A stretch of DNA of 7,377 nt, taken from NCBI GenBank assembly GCA_001804205.1, contig MHFM01000067.1, positions 23,766 to 31,142 on the forward strand, given 5' to 3'. The notes under the pieces are model-generated. The model made no database searches. It was not told the DNA's origin and saw nothing but the letters and a program-made list of their open reading frames with translations. Source of the DNA: Omnitrophica bacterium RIFCSPLOWO2_01_FULL_45_10b. GTDB lineage: Bacteria; Omnitrophota; Omnitrophia; Omnitrophales; Danuiimicrobiaceae. The translations under genes and the position numbers were made by a program. Of the stretch, positions 6,341-7,377 are shown piece by piece. Position 1 is the first letter of the stretch. Each line of letters starts with the position of its first letter.

Positions 6341-6583
6341 GTGCATTCCCTCGAACCTATCTCATCTGAAAAATTCCAGAAGTTCATAGAACGCGTCCTT
6401 TGTGAAGCAAGGGGAAGTATGGAAGGTCGTTTGATTTATTGGAGATTCGACCTCAAGAGACCTATTTCATTTAAGAAAGAGGGTCTTGTTCCTATAACGC
6501 AAATTAAAATCTGCCTGAGAACACTTGGTTACACTACGGAGAAGTATCTTTCCATTCTTGATGATCTGTTTCCGTCAGATTGA
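6341..6583 (+). CDS. Small HicA-like protein lacking the usual catalytic histidine
   Basis: This 80-residue protein starts with GTG immediately after the TAA of the HicB-like gene, so translation is probably coupled; no separate ribosome binding site is seen. Its layout follows HicA mRNA interferases: a PIS segment and first helix (6-21), a central beta hairpin (31-45), then a final helix pair with TQIKICLRTLGYTTEKYLSIL (53-73), which resembles the HicA ending in which a Thr-led helix, Gly and a second helix follow. The HicA double-stranded-RNA-binding fold normally has GSH with a catalytic His; here the matching place reads GRLIYW (29-34), with Leu31 in place of His. If the alignment is right, the protein would be an inactive or repurposed toxin. 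The match is by layout and position more than by identity, so an unrelated small protein is possible. An internal Met27 preceded by AGGGGAAG would give a shorter form without the first helix and is less likely. Confidence 0.5.
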   Translation: MHSLEPISSEKFQKFIERVLCEARGSMEGRLIYWRFDLKRPISFKKEGLVPITQIKICLRTLGYTTEKYLSILDDLFPSD

Positions 6584-6621
6584 AAAAGTCCCGAGGCAGC
6601 CAAAAAGCATCTTGCCGATCT

Positions 6622-7377
6622 ATGAGATTTGAATTCTGCAAAAGGGAACCGTCCCGATTTTTGTTTTTGATCATTCTTCTGGTCTCACTGATGCCCGCTT
6701 GCGCCAAAGACGGTTTTCTAACGACCAGGGATCAGGCGCAGGTGTTTTATGAATCCTATTGGCCGAGGCATGAAAAGGGAGTTGTTGTGCTTTTACACGG
6801 GTGGAGTTCGAGCCATAACGAATGGGCTAATTTAAGAAGTATTTTAAATGAAAATGGATGGTCTACTATCGCAATTGATTTTCGCGGGCATGGGATCAGT
6901 ACGAGCACCAAAGGAAACGGAAAAAAATTTGACTTCCATCATTTCACGGAAGAAGACAGGCACAATATGCTTCTCGATGTTGATGCCGCGGTCCGGAAGG
7001 TTGAAAAAAGTCCGGAAATTTGGTTGATGGGTTCCAGTTTCGGCGCAAAGCTAGCGCTTGTTTATGCGGCTGGAAACCCCAATATTCGTGGCGTTGCTTT
7101 GTTCTCTCCGGCGGTTAAATATAACGATCTTGAATTTGGACAAGTCATGAGCCAATACGGAAATCGCCCGATCTTGTTGGTTGCATCTGAAAATGATCCT
7201 CGCTGTTTCGCGGCAAGTGAGAAATTATATGCGGAGGCTAAAGGACCGAAAAAATTCATTCGACATCAATACGCAGGCCATGGAGTCAATGCTCTTCTCG
7301 CCGACGATGCGAAATTGAAGGATGAAATACTCAAATGGCTCGGCCAATTTTCCTCTCCCCCTAAGGGGGAGAGGATG
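6622..7377 (+). CDS. Exported alpha/beta hydrolase (3' end beyond the window)
   Basis: This reading frame gives 252 codons from the ATG at 6622 with no stop before the window edge. It begins with a basic stretch and a hydrophobic core (FLFLIILLVSLM, 13-24), then PACAKDG. Cleavage after ACA by signal peptidase I or lipidation of Cys27 are both possible; MPAC is a poor lipobox. The hydrolase domain shows the oxyanion strand VVVLLHGWSS (54-63), the nucleophile elbow GSSFG with Ser139 (137-141), Asp192 in SENDPR and His220 in AGHG, a complete Ser-Asp-His triad. The compact domain with DFRGHG (86-91) resembles serine-hydrolase/esterase members of the S33/lysophospholipase-like group; the substrate cannot be told. 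The natural domain end is near EILKWLGQF (235-243), and the codons after it come from an inverted repeat. It lies 38 bases after the HicA-like gene with no clear ribosome binding site. Confidence 0.85.
   Translation, partial: MRFEFCKREPSRFLFLIILLVSLMPACAKDGFLTTRDQAQVFYESYWPRHEKGVVVLLHGWSSSHNEWANLRSILNENGWSTIAIDFRGHGISTSTKGNGKKFDFHHFTEEDRHNMLLDVDAAVRKVEKSPEIWLMGSSFGAKLALVYAAGNPNIRGVALFSPAVKYNDLEFGQVMSQYGNRPILLVASENDPRCFAASEKLYAEAKGPKKFIRHQYAGHGVNALLADDAKLKDEILKWLGQFSSPPKGERM
7352..7374. repeat. Perfect GC-rich inverted repeat CCTCTCCCCC-TAA-GGGGGAGAGG
   Basis: The arms are 10 bases each, 7352-7361 and 7365-7374, separated by TAA; T7362 and A7364 can extend the arms to 11. No T-run is seen before the window ends, so a classical terminator cannot be claimed. 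Similar short purine/pyrimidine-run palindromes occur as dispersed intergenic repeats in many bacterial genomes. Here it lies in frame at the 3' end of the hydrolase gene and encodes SSPPKGER, so it may have replaced the gene's original stop. Only part of a larger repeat may be visible. Confidence 0.7.

Noticed and set aside
6419..6421. Internal ATG (codon 27) as the start of the HicA-like gene
   Set aside because: It has AGGGGAAG upstream, but would remove the first helix and the PIS segment; the GTG abutting the HicB-like stop fits coupled translation better.
7352..7374. Inverted repeat as a Rho-independent terminator
   Set aside because: No T-run is visible after the right arm and the reading frame of the hydrolase passes through it.

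Overview
The window is a 7.4-kb piece of a bacterial genome. Every gene I can support lies on the + strand, and both ends cut through a gene. Overall composition is moderately AT-rich, with a GC-richer stretch from about 4.25 to 5.8 kb. Strong AGGAGG-type ribosome binding sites, a multi-pass 7TM-type histidine kinase, a HicB/HicA-like pair and a small GC-rich inverted repeat are compatible with an uncultivated Gram-negative-type lineage. Omnitrophota or a similar candidate phylum is a guess from architecture only; nothing here proves taxonomy.

Region 1 (1-3450) is a tightly packed gene set that reads like one operon. It encodes a FabF-type beta-ketoacyl-ACP synthase (5' end cut off by the window), an acyl carrier protein, a hotdog-fold thioesterase-like protein, and a large flavoprotein of the 4-hydroxybutyryl-CoA dehydratase (AbfD)/HpaB superfamily. 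The last keeps all four expected [4Fe-4S] ligands (Cys126, Cys130, His318, Cys325) but appears to lack one catalytic glutamate. A condensing enzyme, carrier and thioesterase next to a radical-type dehydratase suggest a small specialised fatty-acid/polyketide-like pathway in which an acyl thioester is condensed, modified by the Fe-S flavoenzyme, and released. This is the most interesting part of the window. I know of no described pathway with this exact gene set, but I could not search.

Region 2 (3500-5824) is a 774-residue membrane histidine kinase with 8-9 membrane segments, a GAF-like sensor, a coiled coil, an H-box and an HATPase domain. It has no receiver domain and no response regulator beside it. 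Its 5' third is AT-rich like the upstream operon and the rest is clearly GC-richer, so it may be a recombination junction.

Region 3 (5825-6040) is intergenic. It holds a repeated TTAGAATG motif, a short palindrome, a small hairpin and a weak possible promoter.

Region 4 (6041-6583) is a HicB-like antitoxin gene followed with zero spacing by a GTG-started gene for an 80-residue protein that resembles HicA in layout but lacks the catalytic GSH histidine.

Region 5 (6622-7377) is an exported alpha/beta hydrolase with a complete Ser-Asp-His triad. Its reading frame is still open at the window edge, where a perfect GC-rich inverted repeat forms the end of the visible coding sequence.
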